Source: Gordonia sp. PP30
Lineage (GTDB): Bacteria > Actinomycetota > Actinomycetes > Mycobacteriales > Mycobacteriaceae
Assembly (NCBI RefSeq): GCF_023100845.1
Contig: NZ_CP095864.1
Coordinates: 3,286,001 to 3,350,000 of the forward strand
Length of the DNA: 64,000 nucleotides
Direction of reading: 5' to 3'
The position numbers and the translations under genes were made by a program. This document shows positions 54,810-63,458 of this stretch, in pieces (the stretch's first letter is position 1; each line of letters starts with the position of its first letter). The notes under the pieces are model-generated. The model saw nothing but the letters and a program-made list of their open reading frames with translations. It was not told where the DNA came from and did no database searches.

Positions 54810-55337
54810 TCAGCCGGGGAGGCGCGTGCGTCGGTCCAGTGCCGCGTAGGCCGCCGACATCTCCACCGTGACGTCGCGCCCCACCGCCGCGATCCGCGCC
54901 AGCGAAGGCAGGTGACCGTTGACGTGCCGGCTGAACCGCGCGACCGCCTCGATCTGCGCCGCGGTCGCTTCCCAGGCTTCGGCGATCTCGAAAGTGTCCT
55001 GTGCGAAGACCAGGAATACGGCGGTGTCGAAATCGAAGCTCCGGAACGGGCTGAAAACAGCCGAGCGGCCGAGTGCACGGCGGCCCATCGCCTTCACCTG
55101 GATCCGCCGGCCGTCGTCGGTGGTGACGTCATGCGATTTGGTCGAGTTGGGTTCGAGGAACCCGCCGCGCGCCTGCCGGACGATGCATTCGGCGATGTCA
55201 CCCAGCGGTTTGTTGTTGGTACGCACGAGTTCTCGCGCGCGAAACTCAGCATTGATCGCCGCCTCCAGCCGCAGGAGATCGCGGACGCCGAACTGAGCGA
55301 GACCGGGCAGCTCGCCGCCCGGCGGGTGAGTGGTCAC
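54810..55337 (-). CDS. DUF6998-like protein, possible PD-(D/E)xK nuclease fold
   Basis: The 175-residue protein has KPLGDIAECIVRQARGGFLE, then STKSHDVTTDDGRRIQVKAM and FRSFDFDTAVFLVFA. The order E ... D ... QVK fits a restriction-like PD-(D/E)xK core and is the pattern of DUF6998 proteins. No partner methylase or helicase gene is adjacent, so the role is open. Confidence 0.6.
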   Translation of the reverse strand: MTTHPPGGELPGLAQFGVRDLLRLEAAINAEFRARELVRTNNKPLGDIAECIVRQARGGFLEPNSTKSHDVTTDDGRRIQVKAMGRRALGRSAVFSPFRSFDFDTAVFLVFAQDTFEIAEAWEATAAQIEAVARFSRHVNGHLPSLARIAAVGRDVTVEMSAAYAALDRRTRLPG

Positions 55338-55358
55338 GCCCCACCGTATCCGGCGACA

Positions 55359-56087
55359 TCAGCCCGAACGTCGCGTACGCGCCAGGAAGACCAGGTCGTA
55401 CGCGCCGGTGTTCACGCGCCGGACGTCGGCGTAGCCCATCCGGCGGTAGAGCCGGAGATTCGCGAGACTGTGCTCGCCGGTGAAGAGTTCGACCCGCTCG
55501 ACACCGGGCGGCAGAACGTCGTCGACCGCCGCGAGGAGAGTGCTGCCCAGCCCCCGGCCCTGCCGGTCGGGGGCGACGGTCAAACGTCCGAGTTCGGCCA
55601 CGGCGTCCCGCATACGCAGCCGGACCGCGGCGACCAGGCGCCCGTTCTCCCGGATTCCGAGGCCGATGACGGCGGGGTCCCGCAATTCGCCGATCAGCTC
55701 GTCGAGCGTCTGAGTGAGCGGCGGGAGAGCGAGGTCGTCGTGCAGGATCGCTTCGCTCACGTAGGCCGCGCGTTGCACGGTGAGGACCTCACCCGCGTCC
55801 GCGGTGGTCAGCGGTGCCCGGACCGAGTAGTCGCGCCCGATTCCCGCGGTGCCCCGGCCCCAGGCGCTGCCCGCGGCCCGGCGCTGGTGCGCCTCGAATG
55901 CGGCCACACCGGCGAACCGCTCGTCCACCCGCCAGACACCGGCTTCGGGCGTCGGCGCGACCTCGAACGACAGGCATCCCGGTTCGGCACGCGTCAGCGC
56001 GCGGTGCTCGGGCAGCAGTCGTTCGACGGCTGCGATCTGCTCGTCGTTCACGCAGATCAGCCGTCCGCCGAGTACGACCGGGGACAT
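55359..56087 (-). CDS. Antibiotic-biosynthesis-monooxygenase-like/GNAT fusion
   Basis: Residues ~1-85 look like an ABM/quinol-monooxygenase-type dimeric alpha-beta domain (ERLLPEHRALTRAEPGCLSF, then WRVDERFAGVAAFEAHQRR). Residues ~90-242 are a GNAT acetyltransferase with the acetyl-CoA loop PDRQGRGLGSTLLAAV and ANLRLYRRMGYADVRRV. The ATG at 56087 has GGAAGG upstream. A worn copy of the GNAT part lies at 47255-47505. Substrate unknown. Confidence 0.75.
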   Translation of the reverse strand: MSPVVLGGRLICVNDEQIAAVERLLPEHRALTRAEPGCLSFEVAPTPEAGVWRVDERFAGVAAFEAHQRRAAGSAWGRGTAGIGRDYSVRAPLTTADAGEVLTVQRAAYVSEAILHDDLALPPLTQTLDELIGELRDPAVIGLGIRENGRLVAAVRLRMRDAVAELGRLTVAPDRQGRGLGSTLLAAVDDVLPPGVERVELFTGEHSLANLRLYRRMGYADVRRVNTGAYDLVFLARTRRSG

Positions 56088-56130
56088 GGGCAACACCTTC
56101 CGGTTGTCGTGATCGGCGGCCGGCCGATCG

Positions 56131-56499
56131 CTACGGCGCGACCTTCTTCACGACGCTCGATTTGAGCTGCATCCGGCCGAAGCCGGGCACGTTGGCGTCG
56201 ATGTCATGGTCACCGACACCGTCGGAGATGAGACGGATGCCGCGCACCTTGGTCCCCGCCTTGATCACGCCGCCACCGCCACCCTTGATCTTGACGGTCT
56301 TGGTGATGGACACGGTGTCGCCGTCTGCGAGCCGATTGCCCACCGCATCGGTGATCCCGCCGCTCTCCTGCCGATCCTCCGACGCCGTGTCGTCGGCAGG
56401 CGTCCACTCGTGGCCGCACATCGGGCACACGAGCAGTGCCCCCTGCTCATACGTGTAGGCCTCCGCGCATTGCGGGCACGGCGGTAGCTGCTCACCCAT
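56131..56499 (-). CDS. YjdM/PhnA-family zinc-ribbon protein
   Basis: The 122-residue protein has an N-terminal zinc ribbon (CPQCAEAYTYEQGALLVCPMC with CxxC pairs; spacing visible at residues 8-28) and a C-terminal SH3-like part with GDTVSITKTVKIKGGGGGVI and AGTKVRGIRLI, the PhnA/YjdM hallmark. In spite of the name the family is not needed for phosphonate use and its function is unknown. Confidence 0.9.
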   Translation of the reverse strand: MGEQLPPCPQCAEAYTYEQGALLVCPMCGHEWTPADDTASEDRQESGGITDAVGNRLADGDTVSITKTVKIKGGGGGVIKAGTKVRGIRLISDGVGDHDIDANVPGFGRMQLKSSVVKKVAP

Positions 56500-56759
56500 G
56501 CGTCATACGATATTCGACGGTCTCGCCATCACCGCGTCCGGGCAACAGACGGGTCACGCCGACGATGCGGCCTCGTGTCGTGGACCCGGGTGTCGTACCA
56601 CCGGGATGGCGGCGCACGGCCGGGTGCAGCCGCGGGGTACCGAAGTGATCCCGATCGCGAGCCTCCCGGCTCGCGAGTGAGCCGGCCCGTGACCGTCCCC
56701 CAGGCGATTTGGCCTCTCCATGGAAATATCGTTCGCCGGATCGGGCCGATCCGGCGAGA

Positions 56760-57209
56760 ATGGACGGCATGGATGATCTGCTCATCGCACCGGGCCCCGG
56801 GGCGCCGCGCGGCCTCCGGGTGCCCGCGTCGGAGCTGATCGAACAGTTCTCCCGTTCGTCAGGACCCGGCGGGCAGGGCGTCAACACGACGGATTCCCGA
56901 GTCCAGCTCAGTCTCGATCTGGCGACGACGACGGCGCTGGACGACGCACAGCGCGCCCGGGCACTACGTCACCTCGCGGCCCGGCTCGACGGCAGCATCC
57001 TCACGATCGCCGCGTCGGAGGAGCGCGCGCAGCGGCGCAACCGTGTCGCGGCACGGGACCGTCTCGCCGACCTCCTGCGCGACTCCGTCGTTCCGGCGAC
57101 TCCGCGACGCCCCACACGGCCGACGAGACGATCCCAGCGCCGGCGGCTCGACGCCAAGACCCGGCGAGGCGCCATCAAGGTGAACCGGCAGCGTCCGGTA
57201 GCGGACTAG
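56760..57209 (+). CDS. arfB: ArfB/YaeJ-like peptidyl-tRNA hydrolase for stalled ribosomes
   Basis: The 149-residue protein carries the release-factor catalytic motif GGQ in SRSSGPGGQGVNTTDSRVQL (residues ~36-55) and a basic C-terminal tail (RRPTRPTRRSQRRRLDAKTR) that in ArfB enters the mRNA channel. It lacks codon-recognition domains, so it frees ribosomes stalled without a stop codon. The start is 56760 or 56769. Confidence 0.87.
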   Translation: MDGMDDLLIAPGPGAPRGLRVPASELIEQFSRSSGPGGQGVNTTDSRVQLSLDLATTTALDDAQRARALRHLAARLDGSILTIAASEERAQRRNRVAARDRLADLLRDSVVPATPRRPTRPTRRSQRRRLDAKTRRGAIKVNRQRPVAD

Positions 57210-57294
57210 TTGCCGCGCCGGGGCGCACGGTCGACACCCGCGGTATGTCGTCGAACGCTTGCCCGCCGGGCGACCCACGACGAAGACTGACCCG

Positions 57295-57642
57295 ATGATC
57301 GTCGAACGCATCGTGCCGAACCTGACCGTCACCGACCTTCCCCGCGCCGTGCGCGAACACTCATCGGTCCTGGGCCTGCAGACGGTCATGGACCACGGCT
57401 GGATCGTGACTCTGGCCCAGCCCGACGGCCGTCAACTGAGCCTGATCACCGAGGACGCGAGCGCTCCGGTGAACCCGGACGTCTCGGTCTTCGTCGACGA
57501 CGTCACGGCCGCCTACGATGAGGCGGTCTCCGCCGGCCTCGAGATCGTGCACCCACTGACGGCCGAGAACTGGGGAGTCACCCGGTTCTTCTACCGCGAT
57601 TCGTCGGGCAACGTGATCAACGTCGGCACCCATACGTCCTGA
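57295..57642 (+). CDS. VOC-superfamily protein
   Basis: A 115-residue glyoxalase/bleomycin-resistance-type protein: IVPNLTVTDLPRAVREHSSV in the first module and VSVFVDDVTAAYDEAVSAGL, then FFYRDSSGNVINVGTHT in the second. It is a single-module-pair VOC protein that probably dimerises. Substrate unknown. Confidence 0.8.
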   Translation: MIVERIVPNLTVTDLPRAVREHSSVLGLQTVMDHGWIVTLAQPDGRQLSLITEDASAPVNPDVSVFVDDVTAAYDEAVSAGLEIVHPLTAENWGVTRFFYRDSSGNVINVGTHTS

Positions 57643-57687
57643 CGAGGACCACCACGATGCCCGCGACGTACCCCGGCCACAGCGCGC

Positions 57688-58467
57688 TCAGCAGTCCACG
57701 AACACCGTCATCGACATCACGCTTCGCCCCGAAAACTCCAGCATCGCCACCCCGTGCGCCTGTCCGTCGGTCAGGCTCACCGAAACGAAACGGCCCGCCG
57801 CGATGGTCTTGCCGGTCCGCCAGCCGGCGAGGCGCGCGCCGAGGTCGGCCGGCGAGCGCAGCGTCTGCCTACCGAAACGGAGCACCGGGGAGGCGGCGAA
57901 TTCCTGCTCGGCGTTCGTGTAGTCGCCTGTACCGAGCGCGGCGAGCAACTCGACGGCTCGTCGCTTGCCTCGGCGCCCGACACCGGCGAATCCCCGGGTG
58001 AACCCCAGTGTTCCGCCGAGCCGCTGATTGCTCAGCAGCCCGAGCGTGAGCCGGCCCGACACGGCGGCCGCCGCAAGCCCCTTGCCGGCGAGCTGACCGA
58101 CCATCGCCGGCAGCTCCCAGTGCGCGTACAGACCGTCGATCTGCGCATCTCCGGTCATCACATAGCGCAGGTGCGCGGGTACCAGGAGAGTGACCCGGTC
58201 ACTCATCTGGATCTCGAGCGTCACGTCGCGGAGCACCTCGTCACCGCACACGACATCGTGGTCTACGCGGAAGCGGACAGCATTCGGGGCGATGAACGTG
58301 TCGTAGAAGCGCGCCAACTGTGCGGCGCCCCGATGCGGCACCGAGCCGACCGGATCGTTCACGATCGCCGTCGGCGCGAACAGCGACAGCCAGCGAGCCT
58401 TGTCGTGATCGGCGACCGCCGCGGGCGACTCGTCGACCGCAGCGAGTAACTCCTGCTTCGTCGGCAT
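57688..58467 (-). CDS. SnoaL/ketosteroid-isomerase-like (NTF2-fold) protein
   Basis: The 259-residue protein has an N-terminal NTF2-like cone (DHDKARWLSLFAPTAIVNDP, then HRGAAQLARFYDTFIAPNAV) and a second, longer part with DYTNAEQEFAASPVLRF and a closing strand SVMSMTVFVDC. Such proteins include steroid delta-isomerases. It is divergent from the SDR gene with a KstR-type box in between, suggesting a part in steroid or sterol breakdown (inference). Confidence 0.65.
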   Translation of the reverse strand: MPTKQELLAAVDESPAAVADHDKARWLSLFAPTAIVNDPVGSVPHRGAAQLARFYDTFIAPNAVRFRVDHDVVCGDEVLRDVTLEIQMSDRVTLLVPAHLRYVMTGDAQIDGLYAHWELPAMVGQLAGKGLAAAAVSGRLTLGLLSNQRLGGTLGFTRGFAGVGRRGKRRAVELLAALGTGDYTNAEQEFAASPVLRFGRQTLRSPADLGARLAGWRTGKTIAAGRFVSVSLTDGQAHGVAMLEFSGRSVMSMTVFVDC

Positions 58468-58489
58468 ACTCGGCTACCCTTCACTAAAG

Positions 58490-58503
58490 TAGAACGTGTT
58501 CTA
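58490..58503. promoter_or_regulatory. KstR-type operator between divergent SnoaL-like and SDR genes
   Basis: TAGAACGTGTTCTA fits the known KstR consensus TnnAACnnGTTnnA completely. KstR represses cholesterol-uptake and degradation genes in mycobacteria and rhodococci. The site lies in the 75-base divergent spacer, well placed to control both genes. Confidence 0.72.
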
Positions 58504-58542
58504 ATTCTACAGGCGGATCATCGAGCACGGAAAGAGAACGGT

Positions 58543-59601
58543 ATGAAAGTCGCAGTAACGGGCGCCAACGGGTTCGTGGGAACCAACTTGGTCGACCTGC
58601 TCCGGCTCGACGGGCACGAGGTCGTGGCCATCGACAGAGTGGTTCCGTCTGGTTTCGAGAGCGCGTCGGGGGTGCGGGGCGTCGTCGCCGACGTCCTGGA
58701 CCCCGACGCGATGCGCGCGGCACTGGCCGGAGTCGATGTGGTCTACCATCTGGTCGCCGTCATCACACTCGCCCACCGGAACGAACGCGCATGGCAGATC
58801 AACACCGAAGGCGTGCGGGTCGTCGCGCAGGCGGCACTCGATGCCGGCGTGACCCGGATGGTGCATTGCAGTTCGATTCACTCCTTCGACCAGCACACCC
58901 GTTGCGATCACCTCGATGAGAGCTCTCGCCGTTCGGACTCGCCGGATCTACCGGTCTATGACCGCTCCAAGTACGCCGGCGAGCAGGAGCTGCGGGCGGT
59001 GATCGACCGCGGTCTCGATGCCGTGATCTGCAATCCCACAGCGGTCTTCGGCCCTGTCGACTCCGTCCCCATGTCGCGCGTCAACGGCATCCTGCGCGAC
59101 GCTGCGCGCGGACGCCTACCCGCCTTCGTTCGCGGCGGCTTCGACTTCGTGGACGTCCGCGACGTCGCCGGCGGGCTGGTCGCCGCGGCCGCGAGCGGCC
59201 GTACCGGCGAGAATTACCTGCTCGGCGGGCACTACCACCAGCTGGCCGACATCGCGCGGGACACCGCACGGCTATGCGGACGCCGGGGTCCGATCGTCGC
59301 CCTGCCGTTGTCCGGACTCGCGGCGCTCATGCCGGTGATCGAACCCATCTCCGCGGCGTTCGGTTCCGATCTGCTCACCCGAGCCTCGCTGGCCACGGTC
59401 ACCGCGTCGCCGCGAGTCGACTGCTCGAAGGCCGCCGCCGAGCTGGGATACCGTCCGCGGCCGACGGCAGACACCGTCCGCGATCTCGCGTCACACTTCG
59501 TCAGCGCGGGACACCTTGCTCGCCGCCGGTCGCCGTGGTCGATGCCCGCCGCGCTGCACCTGGACACCGAGATTCGGGCCACTCCCCTCAGCGCCCTATA
59601 G
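58543..59601 (+). CDS. Extended SDR (NAD-dependent epimerase/3beta-HSD-like)
   Basis: The 352-residue protein has the dinucleotide-binding TGANGFVGTNLVDLL at the start, DVLDP at the acidic coenzyme site, and the catalytic YDRSKYAGE (YxxxK) with Ser in HCSSIHSF. It resembles NAD(P)-dependent sterol/3beta-hydroxysteroid dehydrogenases and dihydroflavonol reductases. The KstR-type box upstream points to a steroid substrate (inference). Confidence 0.82.
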   Translation: MKVAVTGANGFVGTNLVDLLRLDGHEVVAIDRVVPSGFESASGVRGVVADVLDPDAMRAALAGVDVVYHLVAVITLAHRNERAWQINTEGVRVVAQAALDAGVTRMVHCSSIHSFDQHTRCDHLDESSRRSDSPDLPVYDRSKYAGEQELRAVIDRGLDAVICNPTAVFGPVDSVPMSRVNGILRDAARGRLPAFVRGGFDFVDVRDVAGGLVAAAASGRTGENYLLGGHYHQLADIARDTARLCGRRGPIVALPLSGLAALMPVIEPISAAFGSDLLTRASLATVTASPRVDCSKAAAELGYRPRPTADTVRDLASHFVSAGHLARRRSPWSMPAALHLDTEIRATPLSAL

Positions 59602-59690
59602 CCGAATGCCCCGGGCCCCCGGGGCGGGACGCCAAATCGCTGCCGGGAACGCATCGGCGGCGAGCATCTACCTGGCGGCCCGGGCGAGGT

Positions 59691-60070
59691 CTACCGCGTC
59701 GAAGCGAGTTCAGGACTTTCGGGCACGCGGGCGGCCGCCGCCATGACGGCAGACAAGGTCGCCGCGAGCACAGATCGGCCGCGGCCTGCGGTCCACACGA
59801 CGTCGCCGCCCGCGCGATGCTCGATGAGGCTCAGCGCTTCGCTGTCGCGGCTCGTACCGACGCCGGCCTGATGCAGGCCGAGAACGTCGACCACGATGCC
59901 CTGTGCCGCCAGCGAACTGATCAGGGCCTCGACCGGCCCGACTCCGGTGTGCGTGCTGACGTGCTTGCGCCCGTCGACACTGAGGACGACATCGACGCGG
60001 GCGCGCTCTGCCGAGTCCGACGTCTCGCACCCGATCAGCGCGACGCGTTGATCGTGCGGTCGCGCAGGGG
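59691..60070 (-). pseudogene. Isolated LeuA C-terminal (allosteric) domain remnant
   Basis: The minus-strand frame gives VDVVLSVDGRKHVSTHTGVG, then PVEALISSLAAQGIVVDVLG and SVLAATLSAVMAAAARV, which correspond to the C-terminal leucine-binding domain of 2-isopropylmalate synthase. The catalytic TIM barrel is missing; upstream DNA is a GntR remnant on the other strand. The open frame reaches back to 60137 but that part is not LeuA-like. It is probably a leftover of a leuA paralogue. Confidence 0.55.
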
Positions 60071-60128
60071 CGACTCTAGCACAACTCCTCAGATAAGCAG
60101 ATAGGTGATGGAATGAGGCAGGCATCCC

Positions 60129-60612
60129 GCCGACCATGGCGCGGACGTCTTCGTCGCCGCGCTCGATGCCCCGGAGGACTGGGACGTCGTACTGCGCCGG
60201 ACCAACATCATCTCGGTGCTAGAGGCCCGGATCGCCATCGAGTCCGAAGCCGCCTCACTCGCCGCATCGCACCGGACCCCTGCCGACCTTCGCGCGATCC
60301 GGCGCGCCCTCGCCATCCGGGCAGACCACCGCAGCGAGGCTGAGCGTCACGTCGATACCGACACCGCCTTCCACCGGTCAATCGTCGCCGCCGCTCACAA
60401 CCCTGATCCTCCTGGAGTTGCTCGACAGTTTCACGCCCCGGCTACGCGAGGCGATGATCGAGATGCTGCGCATCCACAAGGAGTTCGGGGAGCGACAACG
60501 ACCAGGCTGCGCACGCAGACCGCGCGGGTGCGATCGCCGATCACGACGAGGCCAAGGCGGCCCGATACAGCCGAGCACTTCTGCCCGCCTTGCGCGACAG
60601 CCTGACCCGATC
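60129..60612 (+). pseudogene. GntR-family (FCD domain) regulator remnant with frameshifts
   Basis: The first frame reads NIISVLEARIAIESEAASLA and TDTAFHRSIVAAAHN, the metal-binding FCD domain of FadR-type regulators. After one base change near 60405 the frame continues LILLELLDSFTPRLREAMIE and after another near 60495 DNDQAAHADRAGAIADHDEA, a normal FCD ending. The DNA-binding wHTH is missing. The gene is dead. Confidence 0.7.
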
Positions 60613-60824
60613 CGGTCCACGGTCGTACGGCTCCGTCGAGACCCGGCCGGCCGCTGGGGTCCTCGCCCCACATGCCGTTGTGGCGGAAGTCCCCGTCAGT
60701 GTTGCGAGGCACGCCGGCCGGAATCATGTCGATCTGACCGCGCCCGTTACCTTCTAGGTAGCTCTTCACCGAGGAGCTGCGGTCGCCAGGTCCGGTATGA
60801 CTGAGCGCCCCTGTCTCACGCATG

Positions 60825-62197
60825 ATCGGGGGGGTGATGTCGCCGGACGTGGTGGACGTCGATGAATCGCTGATAGGGACAGGACCACTCTTCGAGCAAG
60901 GTCTCTTCGTAACGTGGGTGCCGAACATTGACGTCAGATCGGCGACCGCCCGATTCAACACCGAATCGAGGTCGATCGACATGACCGAGTACGCCGTCTA
61001 TTGCGGCATTGACGTGGGAAGATCCGGGCACTACGCCATCGGGCTCGACCCGCAAGGCGCACGCATCTACGACAAGGTCCTCCCCAACGACGAAGCCCGA
61101 CTCAGAGCCGTCTTCGCGGCATTGGCCAAACGCGGTGAACTGCTCGTGATCGTCGATCAGCCCAACACCATCGGGGCCCTGCCGGTCACCGTCGCCCGGG
61201 CCTGCGGGCACACCGTCGCCTACCTTCCCGGCCTGACGATGCGCCGCGCCGCCGACCTCTACCCCGGCCAAGCCAAAACCGATGCCCGCGACGCCTTCGT
61301 CATCGCTGACGTCGCACGCACGATGCCGCACACCTTGCGCCGGGTCGACCTGGGTGATGACACGTTGGCCGAGCTCGACGTGATCGTCGGCTACGACGAC
61401 GACCTGGCCGCTGAAGCGACCCGCACCAGCAACCGCATCCGCGGCCTGCTCACCGGCCTTCACCCGGCCCTCGAACGCGTGCTGGGCGAGAACATCACCC
61501 ACCCCGCAGTCCTGGAAATCCTCTCCCGATTCGGTGGACCAGTCGGGATTCGCACCGCCGGCCGACGCCGCGTGAGCACCGTGGCAAAGAAGCACGCACC
61601 CCGGATCGGAACCCGTCTGACCGACGAGATCTTCGCCGCCCTCGACGAACAAACGGTCGTCGTCCCCGGAACCACCGCCGCCGAAGCAGTGCTGCCCAAA
61701 CTCGCCGAATCATTGAAAGTGACTCTGCGGCAACGCCATTCACTCGAAACCACGATCGAGGAGATGTTCGCCGCGCACCCTCTTGCCGCGGTCCTGACCT
61801 CGATGCCAGGCATCGGCGTCAGGACCGGCGCCCGCATCCTCCTCGAAGTCGGCGACGCCAGCGCCTTCCCCTCCGCCGGGCACCTCGCCGCCTACGCAGC
61901 GATCGCCCCCATCTCCCGAATCTCGGGTACCTCCATCAAGGGCGAGCACCCCGCACGCGCCGGGAACCGCAAGCTGAAACGAGCCCTGTTCCTCTCCGCG
62001 TTCGCCGCCCTGCACGACCCGACCAGCCGCACCTACTACGACCGCAAACGCGCCGAAGGCAAGAAACACAACGCCGCACTCATCTGCCTCGCCCGCCGCC
62101 GCTGCGACGTCCTCTACGCCATGATCAAGAACCGCGAACCCTACCGAGCACCCGTACCCGCCGCGGCTTGACAAGTGTCATAGGGACACCCCCCGAT
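60825..62197 (+). mobile_element. IS110-family insertion sequence (ends tentative)
   Basis: The element contains one DEDD transposase gene with about 155 bases of noncoding left end, where IS110 elements encode their bridge RNA. ATCGGGGGGGTG at 60825-60836 is nearly inverted to CACCCCCCGAT at 62187-62197, and ATAGGGACA occurs both at 60873-60881 and at 62180-62188. The exact ends cannot be fixed because IS110 elements make no long target duplication. Confidence 0.65.
60981..62171 (+). CDS. IS110-family DEDD transposase (bridge-RNA-guided recombinase type)
   Basis: The 396-residue protein has the N-terminal RuvC-like DEDD domain (YCGIDVGRSGHYAIGLDPQG with the first Asp, VDQPN, then QAKTDARDAFVIAD with the last Asps) and the C-terminal Transposase_20 domain with SMPGIGVRTGARILLEVGD and the catalytic Ser in ISGTSIKGEHPARAGNRKLK. 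Both domains are complete and the frame is intact, so it may be active. The ATG at 60981 gives the family start MTEYAVYCGID. Confidence 0.93.
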   Translation: MTEYAVYCGIDVGRSGHYAIGLDPQGARIYDKVLPNDEARLRAVFAALAKRGELLVIVDQPNTIGALPVTVARACGHTVAYLPGLTMRRAADLYPGQAKTDARDAFVIADVARTMPHTLRRVDLGDDTLAELDVIVGYDDDLAAEATRTSNRIRGLLTGLHPALERVLGENITHPAVLEILSRFGGPVGIRTAGRRRVSTVAKKHAPRIGTRLTDEIFAALDEQTVVVPGTTAAEAVLPKLAESLKVTLRQRHSLETTIEEMFAAHPLAAVLTSMPGIGVRTGARILLEVGDASAFPSAGHLAAYAAIAPISRISGTSIKGEHPARAGNRKLKRALFLSAFAALHDPTSRTYYDRKRAEGKKHNAALICLARRRCDVLYAMIKNREPYRAPVPAAA

Positions 62198-62349
62198 AGC
62201 GGCAGGCCATTGCCTGGTGGTTGTCACTTTCGATGGCCAGGTTGCGCGGAGCCACCGCCCTCGTCGCCGCACGCTGCGAACTCTCGCCGGTCCTGCCGGA
62301 TCTCTGCCGCGGCCGGACACGTGGCATATCGACTGGTCAGATGACGTCC

Positions 62350-63429
62350 TCAGACATTGAAGCGGAACTCGACCACGTCGCCGTCGTGCATGACGTAGTC
62401 CTTGCCCTCCATGCGGACCTTGCCGGCGGCCTTGGCGTCGTTCATGGAGCCTGCGGTGTCGAGGTCGGCGAACGACACGATCTCCGCCTTGATGAAGCCC
62501 TTCTCGAAATCCGTGTGGATCACGCCGGCGGCCTTGGGGGCGGTGTCGCCGCGGTGGATGGTCCAGGCGCGGGCCTCCTTCGGGCCGGCCGTCAGGTAGG
62601 TCTGCAGGCCGAGGGTGTGGAAACCGGCGCGGGCCAGCTGGCGCAGGCCGGGCTCGTCCTGGCCGATCGAGTCGAGGAGTTCCTGGGCGTCCTCCTCGTC
62701 GAGTTCCAGCAGTTCGCTCTCCACCTTGGCGTCGAGGAAGACGCAGTCGGCGGGTGCGATGGCGTCGCGCAACTGCTGCTTGCGGGCGTCGTCGGTGAGC
62801 ACCGCCTCATCGGCGTTGAACACGTACAGGAACGGCTTGGCCGTGAGCAGGTGCAGCTCGCGCACGCTCGACAGGTCGAACGAGTCCTTCGCCGAGAACA
62901 GAGTCTTGCCCGAGTCGAGGATCTCCTGGGCCTTCTTCGCAGCGTTCGCGGTCTCGACCAGGTCCTTGTTCTTCTTGGCGTCCTTCTCCAGCCGCGGCAG
63001 CGCCTTCTCCAGGGTCTGCAGGTCGGCGAGGATCAGTTCGGTCTCGATCACCTCGATGTCGGAGAGCGGGTCGACGCGGCCGTCGACGTGCACCACGTCG
63101 TCGTCGGCGAAGACGCGCACCACCTGGCAGATCGCGTCGGCCTCGCGGATGTTGGCGAGGAACTGGTTGCCCATCCCCTCACCGACGGATGCACCCTTGA
63201 CGATGCCGGCGATGTCGACGAACGACACGACGGCCGGCAGGATCCGCTCGCTGCCGAAGATCTCGGCCAGGCGGTTCAGCCGGGCGTCGGGCAGCTCGAC
63301 CACGCCGATGTTGGGCTCGATGGTGGCGAACGGGTAGTTCGCCGCGAGCACGTCGTTCCGGGTCAGGGCGTTGAACAGGGTGGACTTGCCGACGTTGGGC
63401 AGCCCGACGATTCCGAGGGTAAGACTCAC
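62350..63429 (-). CDS. ychF: YchF/EngD Obg-family ATPase
   Basis: YchF is an Obg-family P-loop protein that prefers ATP and binds ribosomes; it affects stress responses. The P-loop is GLPNVGKST (residues 9-17), then YPFATIEPNIGVV (switch I), VDIAGIVKGASVGEGMGNQF (switch II, without the usual Gln), and the C-terminal TGS-like domain ends MEGKDYVMHDGDVVEFRFNV. The length of 359 is normal. Confidence 0.97.
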   Translation of the reverse strand: MSLTLGIVGLPNVGKSTLFNALTRNDVLAANYPFATIEPNIGVVELPDARLNRLAEIFGSERILPAVVSFVDIAGIVKGASVGEGMGNQFLANIREADAICQVVRVFADDDVVHVDGRVDPLSDIEVIETELILADLQTLEKALPRLEKDAKKNKDLVETANAAKKAQEILDSGKTLFSAKDSFDLSSVRELHLLTAKPFLYVFNADEAVLTDDARKQQLRDAIAPADCVFLDAKVESELLELDEEDAQELLDSIGQDEPGLRQLARAGFHTLGLQTYLTAGPKEARAWTIHRGDTAPKAAGVIHTDFEKGFIKAEIVSFADLDTAGSMNDAKAAGKVRMEGKDYVMHDGDVVEFRFNV

Positions 63430-63458
63430 GGGGGATCAGTCTATCCGCGCAGCCCAGG

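Noticed and set aside
60431-60982. A 183-residue minus-strand frame between the GntR remnant and IS110
   Set aside because: Its ends are antisense to the GntR remnant and the IS left end; the middle (YLEGNGRGQIDMIPAGVPRN) looks faintly coding, but I could not assign a family or a start.
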